Assembly (NCBI GenBank): GCA_016791325.1
Contig: JAEUMU010000080.1
Coordinates: 1 to 12,029 of the forward strand
Source of the DNA: Hyphomonadaceae bacterium
Lineage (GTDB): Bacteria; Pseudomonadota; Alphaproteobacteria; Caulobacterales; Aquidulcibacteraceae
Reading direction: 5' to 3'
Length of the DNA stretch: 12,029 nt
In this document: one piece after another, positions 1 through 7,218 of the stretch
How positions within the stretch are numbered: position 1 is the stretch's first letter
Layout of the letters: each line of letters starts with the position of its first letter
Notes under the pieces: generated by a model
Told to the model about the DNA's origin: nothing
Database searches by the model: none
The model's input: only the letters and a program-made list of their open reading frames with translations
Program-made: the position numbers and the translations under genes

Positions 1-209
1 TCGCCGTTCAAATCGCCGGCGCTCAGTACGGCCGCAGCCCCATTGGCCTTTGCTTGCGCCACATATTCGCGCCCATGAGCAGCCACGCCCGCCAGCGCGG
101 CGAACAAATAGCCCGGCTTCACGGCGCGCGAATCCGCAGTCAGGCCGGTAATCTCCACGTCGCGCGCATCATCGCCAACGCCGGCATCGAACAACGCGCC
201 GAGCTTCAT
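1..209 (-). CDS. murE: UDP-N-acetylmuramyl-tripeptide synthetase MurE, N-terminal part (cut by window edge)
   Basis: Only the first 69 codons are in the window. The protein begins [10 protein letters not shown] and continues with [20 protein letters not shown], the typical N-terminal Mur-ligase domain signature (T-x-D-S-R, then G-x-LF-A). By family, MurE is the cytoplasmic ATP-dependent ligase that adds the third amino acid, usually meso-diaminopimelate in Gram-negatives, to UDP-MurNAc-L-Ala-D-Glu. The ATP-binding and central domains lie outside the window, so substrate specificity cannot be read. The ATG at 209 is supported by a strong GGAGGAG Shine-Dalgarno at 219-225, nine bases upstream, placed just after the ftsI stop. 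It is the last gene of the rsmH-ftsL-ftsI-murE run seen here, 17 bp after ftsI, and is very probably co-transcribed with it. Confidence 0.9.
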   Translation of the reverse strand, partial: MKLGALFDAGVGDDARDVEITGLTADSRAVKPGYLFAALAGVAAHGREYVAQAKANGAAAVLSAGDLNG

Positions 210-226
210 GATCTTCGTCTCCTCCC

Positions 227-1861
227 TCACTCGCTCTGCGCCTCCACACGCAGCCCGAGCATCGGCGCAATCCTGCGCAGCGTGCGCGCCACCGCGGGTG
301 CGGCCGTCGCGCCTCCTGCCTCGCCCACCTCGTCGAGCGCCAGGACGATCACATAACGTGGTTCGTTAGCCGGAAATACGCCCGCGAAAGAGGAGAAATT
401 GCGGCTTTGGTCGTAGCCCTGCGCCCCGCCCCAGATCTCCGCCGTACCGGTTTTCCCGGCGACAGCCAAGCCCGGCACATCCGCGGCGCGCCCGGTCCCG
501 TTCGTCACTGCGCCGCGCAAATAGAATAGCACCTGCCGCGCCGTCGCCGGCGCAAACACAGGCGCACGCTCCACCGCCTCGTCCTCGCCGCGCAAGCGCA
601 GCGTGGGCGCAACGCGCGCGCCATCGTTCACGAACACCGTATAAGCGCCCGCCAGCGCCGCCGGCGTCGCCGCCAGGCCATAGCCGAAGCCGCGCCCCGC
701 AACGTCGCGTCGCCCGCGCGTATCCGGCGCGATCGGCGCCTGGTTGCGTCCGATCTCCAGCGCCGCCGGCGCAGTCAACCCAAGCCGTTCGAGATAGGTG
801 CGTTGCCGAGCCGCGCCGACACGCAGCGCCAACCGCGCCGCGCCAATGTTGGACGAACGCGCCAATATTTCGCGCAAGCCCACTGGGCCAAGAATACGCT
901 CATGATCCGTGATCGCCGCGCCATCGATGTCGAACGGCATGCTCACGTCGAACACTTCCGCGCCGGTCGTCACACGTTCTTCCAGCGCCATCGCCAGCGT
1001 GAAGGGCTTCATAGTGGAGCCCAATTCCCGCACCCCGCCCGCAACACGGTCGCGCCGCGCTGTTTCCGCCGCCGCGCCGGCCGCATTGGGATCGAAGCTT
1101 GGCCACGACGCCAAAGCCAGCGTCTCGCCGTTGCGCCCATCAAGCAGGATCGCAGCCCCGCCCGAGGCGCCCGCCGCGCGCGCTGCGCGGTCCAGCTCTT
1201 CCTCAAGCGCATACTGCACGCGCACGTCCAGCGAAAGCGCCACCGCCCGGCCGTGCTCGCCGCCAGCGCGGATGGCGCCATCGAGCCCGCGCTCCACGCC
1301 CGCAAGCGGATTGAGATCAACGTCGGTGAAGCCCAGCACATGGGCCGCCAGCGCGCCCTGCGGATAAGCGCGGCGATCTTCCGCCACGAAGCCGATCCCG
1401 CCAAGCCCCAGCGCCGTCACCTGCTCGCGCTGGTTCGGCGTCAGCCCGCGTCGCAGGTAAACTTGCCGCCGCTCGCGATCGCCCAATCGTCTCAGCAGCG
1501 TGGCGCGGTCGAGATCGGGAAAAACCCGCCGCAGCGCGTCGGCGGTTTCCCCCGCGTTCCAAACGCGTTGCGGCGCGGCCGTCAGCGCGTAGGCGCGCAC
1601 GGTCGTCGCCAGCAGCACGCCGTTGCGGTCGACAATGTCGGCGCGCGCCAGCGGCGCGGGCGCGCTCGCAGCGCGGCGCGGTTCGGCCAGCGGATCGCCC
1701 GCGAAAGCAAGTTGCACCGCCCGCCCCGCCAACAAGAGCAGCACCGCGAAGATGCTCAGCGCCAGAATTCGCACGCGGTTGCGGGCCGGCGCCGCTTGTT
1801 GGGCGAAGCGCGGCGCGGGCTGTTCAGCCGCCGCGAACATGGGCGCGCCCAGCGGTTTCAC
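227..1861 (-). CDS. ftsI: Septal peptidoglycan transpeptidase FtsI (PBP3)
   Basis: This class B penicillin-binding protein of 544 residues cross-links peptidoglycan at the division septum. Visible parts in order are a short cytoplasmic N-terminus, one membrane segment at about residues 31-53, a dimerisation/pedestal region beginning near DRNG (78-81), and a transpeptidase domain. The domain has all three penicillin-binding motifs: STMK with nucleophile S282, SSN at 336-338, and KTG at 470-472. The length is slightly below that of many FtsI proteins (about 550-600). The start is GTG at 1859-1861, and its GTGA overlaps the TGA stop of ftsL, indicating translational coupling. The cytoplasmic N-terminal extension is Ala/Pro rich; a second in-frame Met at residue 8 is an alternative start. 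Identification rests on motifs plus operon position between ftsL and murE. Confidence 0.95.
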   Translation of the reverse strand: MKPLGAPMFAAAEQPAPRFAQQAAPARNRVRILALSIFAVLLLLAGRAVQLAFAGDPLAEPRRAASAPAPLARADIVDRNGVLLATTVRAYALTAAPQRVWNAGETADALRRVFPDLDRATLLRRLGDRERRQVYLRRGLTPNQREQVTALGLGGIGFVAEDRRAYPQGALAAHVLGFTDVDLNPLAGVERGLDGAIRAGGEHGRAVALSLDVRVQYALEEELDRAARAAGASGGAAILLDGRNGETLALASWPSFDPNAAGAAAETARRDRVAGGVRELGSTMKPFTLAMALEERVTTGAEVFDVSMPFDIDGAAITDHERILGPVGLREILARSSNIGAARLALRVGAARQRTYLERLGLTAPAALEIGRNQAPIAPDTRGRRDVAGRGFGYGLAATPAALAGAYTVFVNDGARVAPTLRLRGEDEAVERAPVFAPATARQVLFYLRGAVTNGTGRAADVPGLAVAGKTGTAEIWGGAQGYDQSRNFSSFAGVFPANEPRYVIVLALDEVGEAGGATAAPAVARTLRRIAPMLGLRVEAQSE

Positions 1862-2169
1862 GGGCTACGCGGCGCCGGCAGACGGCGGTCCATCGCATCT
1901 TCCGGCAGCGCCGCAGCTTCGCTGCCGACAGCCACATCGAGATGTTGCCGCGCCAGCGTCTCCACGCGCTGGGGGCTTTCCAGATGCGCGATCTCCGCCC
2001 GCAGCGCGCGCAATTCATCCTCGGTTTCCGCGATCTGGCGCTCCAGCGCGCGCACATCAGCTTCGGTGCGCGCAGCGTCCGATTTCGCCCGGTAGAGCCC
2101 CACCGCAAGCAAAATGATCACGATCACCGCGCACCCGGTGACGGCGCGTCTCAAGCCAGCTTGCGCCAT
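1858..2169 (-). CDS. ftsL: Cell division protein FtsL
   Basis: This small bitopic membrane protein of 103 residues has a basic N-terminus, one hydrophobic segment at about 9-26, and then a charged heptad-like coiled-coil stretch at about 33-66 rich in Ala, Glu, Arg and Leu. The segment [16 protein letters not shown] (64-79) resembles the conserved end of FtsL periplasmic domains. By family, FtsL forms the FtsQLB subcomplex, which links early and late divisome proteins and helps activate FtsW-FtsI. FtsL is poorly conserved in sequence, so the call leans on topology, size and its place between rsmH and ftsI. The start codon lies 19 bp inside the end of rsmH, and its stop overlaps the ftsI GTG, so the three genes are tightly coupled. 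The C-terminal tail after residue 82 is Ala/Pro/Arg-rich and unremarkable. Confidence 0.88.
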   Translation of the reverse strand: MAQAGLRRAVTGCAVIVIILLAVGLYRAKSDAARTEADVRALERQIAETEDELRALRAEIAHLESPQRVETLARQHLDVAVGSEAAALPEDAMDRRLPAPRSP

Positions 2170-3128
2170 TCCGCCTCCGCACGCGCCGCCAGCACTGGCG
2201 CCTCCAAATCATCCCAAGCCGGCGCATCCGTGCGCACCGCCCAGCGCAAGCTGGCCGAACGCGCCCGCGGATTGGCCGCCGTTTCCGCGTCGCCGGGCGC
2301 GGTTGCGCGCTTGCGCTCCAACGTGAAGCTGGGCTCGCGGGCGCGCGGCGCATCCGGCATGTGGCGCGAGCCGCGCCCCTGCGCATCCGCGCGCGCGGCG
2401 ATGAATTGCTTCACCATGCGATCTTCGAGCGAATGGAACGAAACCACCGCCAGCCGTCCGCCCGGCTTCAGCGCACGCTCCGCCGCCGAAAGCCCGCGCG
2501 CCAATTCGCCGAGCTCATCGTTCACAAGCATGCGCAGCGCCTGAAAGGTTTTGGTGGCGGGATGCGTGCGCGCGCCTTTGCGCCCGCCCACCGCGCGTTC
2601 GACAATCCCGGCCAGCTGCAATGTGCGCGTGATCGGCCCCGCCGCGCGCGCCTGCACGATGGCGCGGGCGATGCGGCGGCTCTCGTCGTCCTCGCCCAAA
2701 TGGTAGATGAGGTCGGCGAGCGCGGCTTCGCTCAAGCCGTTCACGGCGTCTGCAGCGGAGGGGCCTTCTCTCTCCATGCGCATGTCCAAATCCGCATCGG
2801 CTTGGAACGAGAACCCGCGGTCGGCCTCGTCCAACTGGAACGAAGAAACGCCCAGATCGAACACAACGCCGTCCACCGCCTCGTCCAACGCCAGATCGCC
2901 AAAGCGGCCTTGATGAAGCGTGAATTTACCATTCGCCGACTGCACGAGGGCCTGTCCGCGGGCGATCGCGTCCGGATCGCGGTCAAATGCGATCACCCGG
3001 CTGTCGGCGCGGGCTAGTATTTCGCGGCTGTAGCCGCCCCCGCCGAACGTGGCGTCCACGTAAACGCCCCCGCTTTTCAGCGCGAGCGCCTCCATGGCTT
3101 CTGCGAGGAGGACGGGAGCATGCGACAC
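2151..3128 (-). CDS. rsmH: 16S rRNA (cytosine1402-N4)-methyltransferase RsmH (MraW)
   Basis: The 325-residue protein opens [15 protein letters not shown], the canonical RsmH start. It then shows the SAM-binding motif [12 protein letters not shown] (24-35), the acidic FDRDPDAI (48-55), [10 protein letters not shown] (91-100), the RGFSF segment (104-108), and [12 protein letters not shown] plus [16 protein letters not shown] in the C-terminal half. By family it transfers a methyl group from SAM to N4 of C1402 in 16S rRNA, fine-tuning the ribosomal P site. The start is GTG at 3126-3128, supported by agreement with the family N-terminus; the ribosome-binding site is weak (TAGGG about eight bases upstream). 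It is the first gene of the division operon here. No mraZ lies upstream: the next feature is rnpB, whose 3' end is about 34 bp away. Confidence 0.96.
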   Translation of the reverse strand: MSHAPVLLAEAMEALALKSGGVYVDATFGGGGYSREILARADSRVIAFDRDPDAIARGQALVQSANGKFTLHQGRFGDLALDEAVDGVVFDLGVSSFQLDEADRGFSFQADADLDMRMEREGPSAADAVNGLSEAALADLIYHLGEDDESRRIARAIVQARAAGPITRTLQLAGIVERAVGGRKGARTHPATKTFQALRMLVNDELGELARGLSAAERALKPGGRLAVVSFHSLEDRMVKQFIAARADAQGRGSRHMPDAPRAREPSFTLERKRATAPGDAETAANPRARSASLRWAVRTDAPAWDDLEAPVLAARAEAEWRKLA

Positions 3129-3162
3129 TGGGGCGACCCTACAGCGAGTCCCGAAATAAAAG

Positions 3163-3548
3163 CGCCAGTCGGCCTGTAAGCCGGGTTCTGTCCACCCTTG
3201 CGGGATGGGCGACCATTCCTCTGGACCATGCGTCGCCGCATGGTTCTCGCGACCTACCCGGATGCGGCCCTACGGCGGGCTGAGACTCAAGGCCTCAAGC
3301 ATCCCTATTCGGTCTTGCTCCCGGCGGGGCTTGCCGTGCCGCCGTCCTTACGGTCGGCGCGGTGGGCTCTTACCCCACCGTTTCACCATCGCCTTTGGGC
3401 CGAAGCCCTCCGGCAGACTATTCTCTGTGGCGCTATCCCTAGGATCACTCCCGGCGGGCGTTACCCGCCGCCGTTGCCGCATGGAGCCCGGACTTTCCTC
3501 GAACGCGCCGTTTCCAGCATGCGCCCGCGGCCGCCCAGCCGACTGGCC
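3163..3548 (-). ncRNA. rnpB: RNase P RNA, bacterial class A
   Basis: This is the catalytic RNA of ribonuclease P, which removes 5' leaders from pre-tRNAs. Read on the minus strand, it contains the conserved block GAGGAAAGTCCGGGCTCC (plus positions 3483-3500) near the 5' end and the partner block ACAGAACCCGGCTTACAGG (3173-3191) near the 3' end; together these form the P4 core. The ends are closed by a perfect 10-bp P1 helix, GCCAGTCGGC (3547 to 3538) with GCCGACTGGC (3173 to 3164). The central GGTGGGGTAAGAGCCCACCG stretch is also typical. A T-rich stretch (CTTTTATTT, plus 3154-3162) follows the 3' end. Exact ends are estimated from P1. The length of about 385 nt is usual for the class. Reading frames across this stretch are not genes. 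Confidence 0.97.
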
Positions 3549-3562
3549 GCCCCTATGTAGAG

Positions 3563-3597
3563 CCCCCGCGCCCGCAGCGCCAGCGCTGGCGCGGGGG
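3563..3597. repeat. GC-only inverted repeat with an internal perfect palindrome between rnpB and the Deg-type protease gene
   Basis: CCCCCGCGCC (3563-3572) and GGCGCGGGGG (3588-3597) are perfect 10-bp inverted arms around a 15-nt loop. Nested and overlapping is a perfect 16-bp palindrome, GCGCCAGCGCTGGCGC (3577-3592), so two alternative folds compete. No T-run follows on either strand, so this is not a standard intrinsic terminator. It sits in the 86-bp divergent promoter region and could be an operator, or 5'-UTR structure of either transcript. In a GC-rich genome chance matches are more likely, so function is only inferred. Confidence 0.5.
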
Positions 3598-3634
3598 CCG
3601 GAGCGGTCCTATCTTTTCCGCGAAAGGGGGCCCG

Positions 3635-4741
3635 ATGGCTCAGCGTTTTTTCGCCGCGGCGGTTCTTATTCTTGCGCTTGGCGCCTGCAGCCCGCCCGGG
3701 GCGCAGCAGCAACAGCAGCGCGTCAACACCCAGGGCGCCGATCCGCGCGTGGTGCAGGCGCGCGGCACGCTGGCTGAAAGCGAACAAGCCACCATCGCCA
3801 TTTTCCAGTCGGCCTCGCCTTCCGTCGTGCTTGTCATCAGCGGCGATGCGCGCGGCTTTGGCGGCGATGTCGGCGCAGGCACGGGCTTTGTTTGGGATGA
3901 AGCGGGCCACATCGTCACCAACAATCACGTCGTCCAGGGCGCGCAGACTATCGTGCGTATGTCCACCGGGGTCGATATTCCCGCAGAGGTAATCGGCCGC
4001 GCGCCGCAATATGATCTGGCCGTGCTGCGCCTGACGCGTTCGCCGGAGGCGCCGCCGCTCATCATCGGGTCTTCCTCCGATCTGCAAGTCGGCCAGGCCG
4101 TGTTCGCCATCGGCAACCCGTTCGGCTTCGACCGCACCATCACCTCAGGCATCGTCAGCGCCTTGGGCCGCCAACTGCCAACCAATTCCGGCCGCGAGAT
4201 CGCCGACGTGATCCAGACCGACGCCGCCATCAATCCCGGGAATTCCGGCGGCCCGCTGCTGGATAGCGCGGGGCGCGTCATCGGCGTGACGACGGCGATT
4301 TTCTCGCCCTCCGGCGCGTATGCGGGGCTCGGCTTCGCCGTGCCTATCGACACTGTAGCCCGCGCCGTGCCTGCCTTGATCTCCGATGGGCGCGCGCCGA
4401 TCGCCGGCATCGGCATAACCGCGGCCGATCAGCGGCTCACCGCGCAAATGGGTCTCGACGGCGTCATGGTCTGGCAGACGGCCCCTGGCTCTCCGGCTGA
4501 ACGCGCAGGCCTGCGCGGCGCCAATCCGCAATCGGGCCAAGCCGGCGATCTGATCGTGGAGGCAGATGGCCGCCCAGTGCGCCAACTGGTTGATCTCACC
4601 AACGCGCTGGATCGGCGCGGCGTCGGCAATGACATCGCGCTCACCGTGCGCCGTGGCGATCGCACCGTGCAACTCAATGTTGGCGTGGAGGATATCGGCG
4701 CCCGCGAGCAGGCGCCGCGCCCCCAAGGCGGTGGAAAGTAA
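3635..4741 (+). CDS. HtrA/Deg-family serine protease, lipoprotein with one PDZ domain
   Basis: The 368-residue protein is a trypsin-fold protease of the HtrA family, which degrades or senses misfolded proteins in the envelope. A signal sequence ends in the lipobox LGAC (Cys18), so the mature protein is predicted to be a lipoprotein. The catalytic triad is complete: His98 in TNNHVV, Asp127 in YDLAVLRL, and Ser204 in GNSGGPLL. A single PDZ domain follows at about residues 255-352, including APGSPAERAGLR and GDLIVEADGRPV. DegP and DegQ have two PDZ domains, so this architecture is nearer DegS or HhoB-like proteins, though DegS is anchored by a membrane helix rather than lipid. A Gln run (24-28) follows the lipobox as linker. 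The ATG is preceded by AAAGGGGG at a short spacing. It diverges from rnpB and ends flush against the convergent Usp gene. Confidence 0.9.
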   Translation: MAQRFFAAAVLILALGACSPPGAQQQQQRVNTQGADPRVVQARGTLAESEQATIAIFQSASPSVVLVISGDARGFGGDVGAGTGFVWDEAGHIVTNNHVVQGAQTIVRMSTGVDIPAEVIGRAPQYDLAVLRLTRSPEAPPLIIGSSSDLQVGQAVFAIGNPFGFDRTITSGIVSALGRQLPTNSGREIADVIQTDAAINPGNSGGPLLDSAGRVIGVTTAIFSPSGAYAGLGFAVPIDTVARAVPALISDGRAPIAGIGITAADQRLTAQMGLDGVMVWQTAPGSPAERAGLRGANPQSGQAGDLIVEADGRPVRQLVDLTNALDRRGVGNDIALTVRRGDRTVQLNVGVEDIGAREQAPRPQGGGK

Positions 4742-5578
4742 TTAGCGCGCCATCACGATCGGGATGCGCGCTTCGCGCACCATTTTCGCGGTGACGCCGC
4801 CGAACAGATCCTCCACCACGCGCGAGCCCTCATAGGCCCCGAACACAAGAAAATCGGCGCGGAAGCTGTCGATCTCGGAGGGCAGCATGTATTCCGAACC
4901 CTCCCAGCTTTCGCGCATCACCGGCTCTTCCACCTTCACGCCGTGGCGCATCAGATAGGCGGCGATGCGCGCCAAGCCCTCTTGATCTTCGCCAAACACA
5001 TGCCCGCGCGGATTGGGCGCGCACAGCCGAACCGCCTCGGCCTGCACCAGAAACGGCAGCGCTGCCTGCAACGCGCGTGAAGCTTCAGGCGTGCCCTTCC
5101 ATATGATCAGCGCGCGCTTGCCCCAGGCATGCGGCTTGATCCAGCGCGGCAGCATCAGGCAAGGCCGCCCGCCTTCCAGCACGGCGCCGAGGAAGATGTC
5201 GGTATCCAGCCGCGAGCCGTCCATCTCTTCGGGCTGGCCGAAAATCGCCAGGTCCGCGCTGCGCGCGGCGCGCGCGGCCGCGCTCTGGGAATCTCCCTGA
5301 GCGATGGTCCAGGCGTGAATATGCAGCTTGTCGGACGGCCCCGCCGCATCGCGCAGCAGTTTGACTGTGTCTTCGCCCGTCTTCAGCACTTCGCGGCGCG
5401 TTGCATCGTCCAAAGACGCGAGCACATCGCCGCCCATCGGAAAGGCCGCCGGAATAGGCGAAAGCACCAGCGCTTCCAGCCGCCCGTCGTGCGCCTTGGC
5501 GATATCCATCGCCATCCGCAACCGCGCTACGCCGTCCTCAGAGCCATCGGCGAAAACAAGAAACTCTTTCCAAGACAA
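4742..5578 (-). CDS. Tandem-domain universal stress protein (UspA family)
   Basis: The 278-residue protein has two Usp-type alpha/beta folds, at about residues 3-145 and 154-278. The N-terminal domain opens KEFLVFADGSED. The C-terminal domain ends FLVFGAYEGSRVVEDLFGGV followed by VREARIPIVMAR, the usual last strand and helix of Usp proteins. The classic nucleotide motif G-x2-G-x9-G(S/T) is imperfect here (G-A-Y-E-G), so ATP binding is uncertain. Usp proteins are cytoplasmic and help survival under starvation or other stress. The chosen start is TTG at 5576-5578, because a strong GGGAGGA Shine-Dalgarno (5584-5590) lies five bases upstream; a longer frame from 5635 would bury that site and add a non-homologous Gly/Arg-rich tail. 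It lies 66 bp downstream of the lipocalin gene on the same strand and may share its transcript. Its stop abuts the stop of the convergent protease gene. Confidence 0.83.
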   Translation of the reverse strand: MSWKEFLVFADGSEDGVARLRMAMDIAKAHDGRLEALVLSPIPAAFPMGGDVLASLDDATRREVLKTGEDTVKLLRDAAGPSDKLHIHAWTIAQGDSQSAAARAARSADLAIFGQPEEMDGSRLDTDIFLGAVLEGGRPCLMLPRWIKPHAWGKRALIIWKGTPEASRALQAALPFLVQAEAVRLCAPNPRGHVFGEDQEGLARIAAYLMRHGVKVEEPVMRESWEGSEYMLPSEIDSFRADFLVFGAYEGSRVVEDLFGGVTAKMVREARIPIVMAR

Positions 5579-5583
5579 AGCGG

Positions 5584-5590
5584 TCCTCCC
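5584..5590 (-). promoter_or_regulatory. Ribosome-binding site deciding the TTG start of the Usp gene
   Basis: GGGAGGA read on the minus strand sits five bases before a TTG codon at 5576-5578. It is one of the best Shine-Dalgarno matches in the window and falls inside the longer reading frame, which argues that translation starts at the TTG rather than at the upstream ATG at 5635. Confidence 0.7.
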
Positions 5591-5644
5591 CCGGGTAACG
5601 GCGCCCAACATGCGCCCGCCCCGAGGCCCCCGCAAGGGAGCCGC

Positions 5645-6154
5645 CTAAGGCGCCCAGTAGAGGTCGCCGGGCTCATACCCCAGCCGCGCGATCCGCTGCT
5701 CGAAGGCGGCGCGCTCTTGCGGGCTCAGCCGCTCTGCGCGCGTGAGCAGCCACAGGTAACGTCCTCCCGGTTCGCCCACGATGCTCCAGGAATAATCGTC
5801 AGCGCGTTCAAGCACCCAATAATCGCCCCAGAACGGCCCAAAGAAGCTGACCTTCAGCTGTCCTTCACCAACAACGCGCGCACGCCCATTCGCCACCTCA
5901 TCGCGTCCATTCTCGCGGAAGCAGGTATTGCGCACGGAAATCAGGCCATCCGGGCGCACGCCATATTCGGCTGTCGCGCGGGTGCAGCCTCGCTCGAACC
6001 AGTTCGGCAGCCGCGCCTGTTCATGCCAGAGGCCGGCGTAACGATCGAGTTCGATCGGGCGCGTGGCCAGCGGCGTGTCCAGCGTCCGGTAAACGGGCTG
6101 TATGGCGCAGGCGGAGAGGGCGAAGAGGCCGAAAGCGGCAAGAAGGTAACGCAT
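5645..6154 (-). CDS. Bacterial lipocalin lipoprotein (Blc-type)
   Basis: The 169-residue protein starts with a lipoprotein signal, MRYLLAAFGLFALSAC, with lipobox LSAC and modified Cys16. The lipocalin GxW motif is seen in DRYAGLWHEQARLPNWFERG (residues 38-57, G41 and W43), followed by VRNTCFRENG (74-83), FFGPFWGDYWVLE (104-116) and GRYLWLLTR (131-139), all in the order found in Blc/apolipoprotein-D-like proteins. By family these are outer-membrane-anchored eight-stranded barrels that bind fatty acids or lysophospholipids and are often stress induced. The ATG at 6152-6154 is chosen because it places the signal peptide at the N-terminus; a frame reaching 6232 would add 26 residues with no signal character and run into the divergent gene. 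No good Shine-Dalgarno precedes this ATG. It heads a possible two-gene unit with the Usp gene. Confidence 0.9.
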   Translation of the reverse strand: MRYLLAAFGLFALSACAIQPVYRTLDTPLATRPIELDRYAGLWHEQARLPNWFERGCTRATAEYGVRPDGLISVRNTCFRENGRDEVANGRARVVGEGQLKVSFFGPFWGDYWVLERADDYSWSIVGEPGGRYLWLLTRAERLSPQERAAFEQRIARLGYEPGDLYWAP

Positions 6155-6162
6155 CTGCCAAA

Positions 6163-6188
6163 TACGTGCGCCTTGCCGCTTTGGTTCC
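6163..6188 (-). promoter_or_regulatory. Candidate EcfG-type general-stress promoter for the lipocalin gene
   Basis: On the minus strand GGAAC (6188-6184) is followed after exactly 17 bases by CGTA (6166-6163). The alphaproteobacterial EcfG/SigT/RpoE2 consensus is GGAAC, 16-17 bases, CGTT, so three of four -10 bases match. The -10 ends eight bases before the lipocalin ATG, so transcription from it would start at or very near the ATG and give a leaderless or nearly leaderless mRNA. That fits the lack of a Shine-Dalgarno. The assignment is inferred from the motif only. Confidence 0.45.
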
Positions 6189-6201
6189 GTTTGGCGACAA
6201 T
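6173..6201 (+). promoter_or_regulatory. Candidate housekeeping promoter for the beta-lactamase-fold gene
   Basis: TTGCCG (6173-6178) and GACAAT (6196-6201) are separated by 17 bases, the ideal spacing for a sigma-70-type promoter; each hexamer matches its consensus at four of six positions. The predicted start near 6208 gives a leader of about nine bases before the ATG at 6217. It overlaps the candidate lipocalin promoter on the opposite strand. Confidence 0.4.
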
Positions 6202-6216
6202 ACACCGGGGAGTCGC

Positions 6217-7215
6217 ATGCACCGCCGCGCAATTCTGTCCGCAGCCGCAGCTTGCAGCGTGCTCAGCGCTTCCGCCCAGCGCGTGGCGCGGGCCCAATCC
6301 CTGCCGCGCTTCTACGAGGCGGCGCGCTATGCCTCCGATCGCGGCGGCGCGGGCCTTCTGATCGCGCGCCACGGCATCGTGCTGGCGGAAGATTATCCCG
6401 GCGGCGATCCCGCCCAGCGTTGGCCACTCGGCGCCGCCACTCGCGCTCTCGCCCCTGTTCTCGCCGCCTCGCTGGCGCGCGATCGCCTGCTCAGCTTGGA
6501 TGAACCGGCATCGGCCACGTTACCGGAATGGGCGCTGCATCCGATGAAGGCCGCGATTTCGCTGCGCACGTTGCTCAACGGCACCAGCGGCCTCGCCTTC
6601 GCCCCTGGCCAACAACAGGATCTCGCCGCCGCGCTCACGCTCGAACCCGTCGACGTGATGGGCCAGCACTTCGCGGACAACGCCGCGATCTACGTGCTGT
6701 TCGCCGAAATCGCCCGCCGCAAGCTTTTGGCGCGCGGGCGCGAACCGGATCCCGCGCGCTATCTGATGGATCGCACGCTGGCGCCGGTGGGCTGTGCGCC
6801 GATGGGCTGGACCCGCTGGCCCGATGGCGCCCCGCGGCTGGACGATGGCGCCATCGTCAGCGTGCGCGGCTTGGCCGGCGTCGGCGAACTGATCCGCCGC
6901 GAAGGCGTATTCCGTGCGCGCCAGTTGGCTGACGCCGATACCCTGCGCGAAGCGCTGCGCGGCTCCTTCGCCGAACCGCGCGCGGGCATCGGCCTGTGGC
7001 TCTCCGCGCCGATGCTGGCGCCGCGCCGCGCCCCGCCGATCGAGAGCGATCTTTGGCGCGCCACCGATCGCGAGGTGGCGATGGCGGCGGGCGCCGGGGG
7101 CCAGCGCCTTTATGTGCTGCCCACCGAAGGCGTGGTGATCGCGCGGCTCGCACGCGACGGCGCGCCCCCTTGGTCGGACGCGCAATTTCTCGCGCTCGTC
7201 GCCGCGGATCTGTGA
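6217..7215 (+). CDS. Exported beta-lactamase-related (EstB/NylB-like) protein, apparently catalytically dead
   Basis: The 332-residue protein resembles the class C beta-lactamase-related serine hydrolases. Landmarks are LLSLDEPAS (91-99), ISLRTLLNGTSGL (114-126, usually LLTHTSGL), YLMDRTLAPVG and MGWTRWPDG in the middle, and GAGGQRLYVLPTEGVVIARL near the end (292-311). The catalytic SxxK, normally ahead of the LLSLDEP segment, is replaced by AATR (73-76), and the region expected to hold YxN reads FADNAA (152-157). The serine, lysine and tyrosine therefore all appear lost. The N-terminus MHRRAILSAAAACSVLSASA looks like a signal peptide with a twin arginine (Tat-like). The ATG at 6217 is chosen because it begins this signal and has GGGGAG just upstream; a start at 6166 would cover the divergent promoter region. 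The role may be binding rather than hydrolysis; the substrate is unknown. Confidence 0.75.
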   Translation: MHRRAILSAAAACSVLSASAQRVARAQSLPRFYEAARYASDRGGAGLLIARHGIVLAEDYPGGDPAQRWPLGAATRALAPVLAASLARDRLLSLDEPASATLPEWALHPMKAAISLRTLLNGTSGLAFAPGQQQDLAAALTLEPVDVMGQHFADNAAIYVLFAEIARRKLLARGREPDPARYLMDRTLAPVGCAPMGWTRWPDGAPRLDDGAIVSVRGLAGVGELIRREGVFRARQLADADTLREALRGSFAEPRAGIGLWLSAPMLAPRRAPPIESDLWRATDREVAMAAGAGGQRLYVLPTEGVVIARLARDGAPPWSDAQFLALVAADL

Positions 7216-7218
7216 GGC

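Noticed and set aside
803..2095. 430-residue plus-strand open frame
   Set aside because: It lies antisense to ftsI and ftsL, has an Arg/Gln/His-rich composition typical of GC-rich antisense frames, and shows no domain. The minus-strand genes are certain.
3198..3560. Plus-strand open frames over the RNase P RNA
   Set aside because: The DNA here has the conserved RNase P RNA core blocks and P1 helix on the minus strand, which explain the sequence. The frames are by-products.
5129..6361. 410-residue plus-strand open frame
   Set aside because: It is antisense to the Usp and lipocalin genes and runs into the divergent beta-lactamase-fold gene in another frame. No protein-like features are seen.
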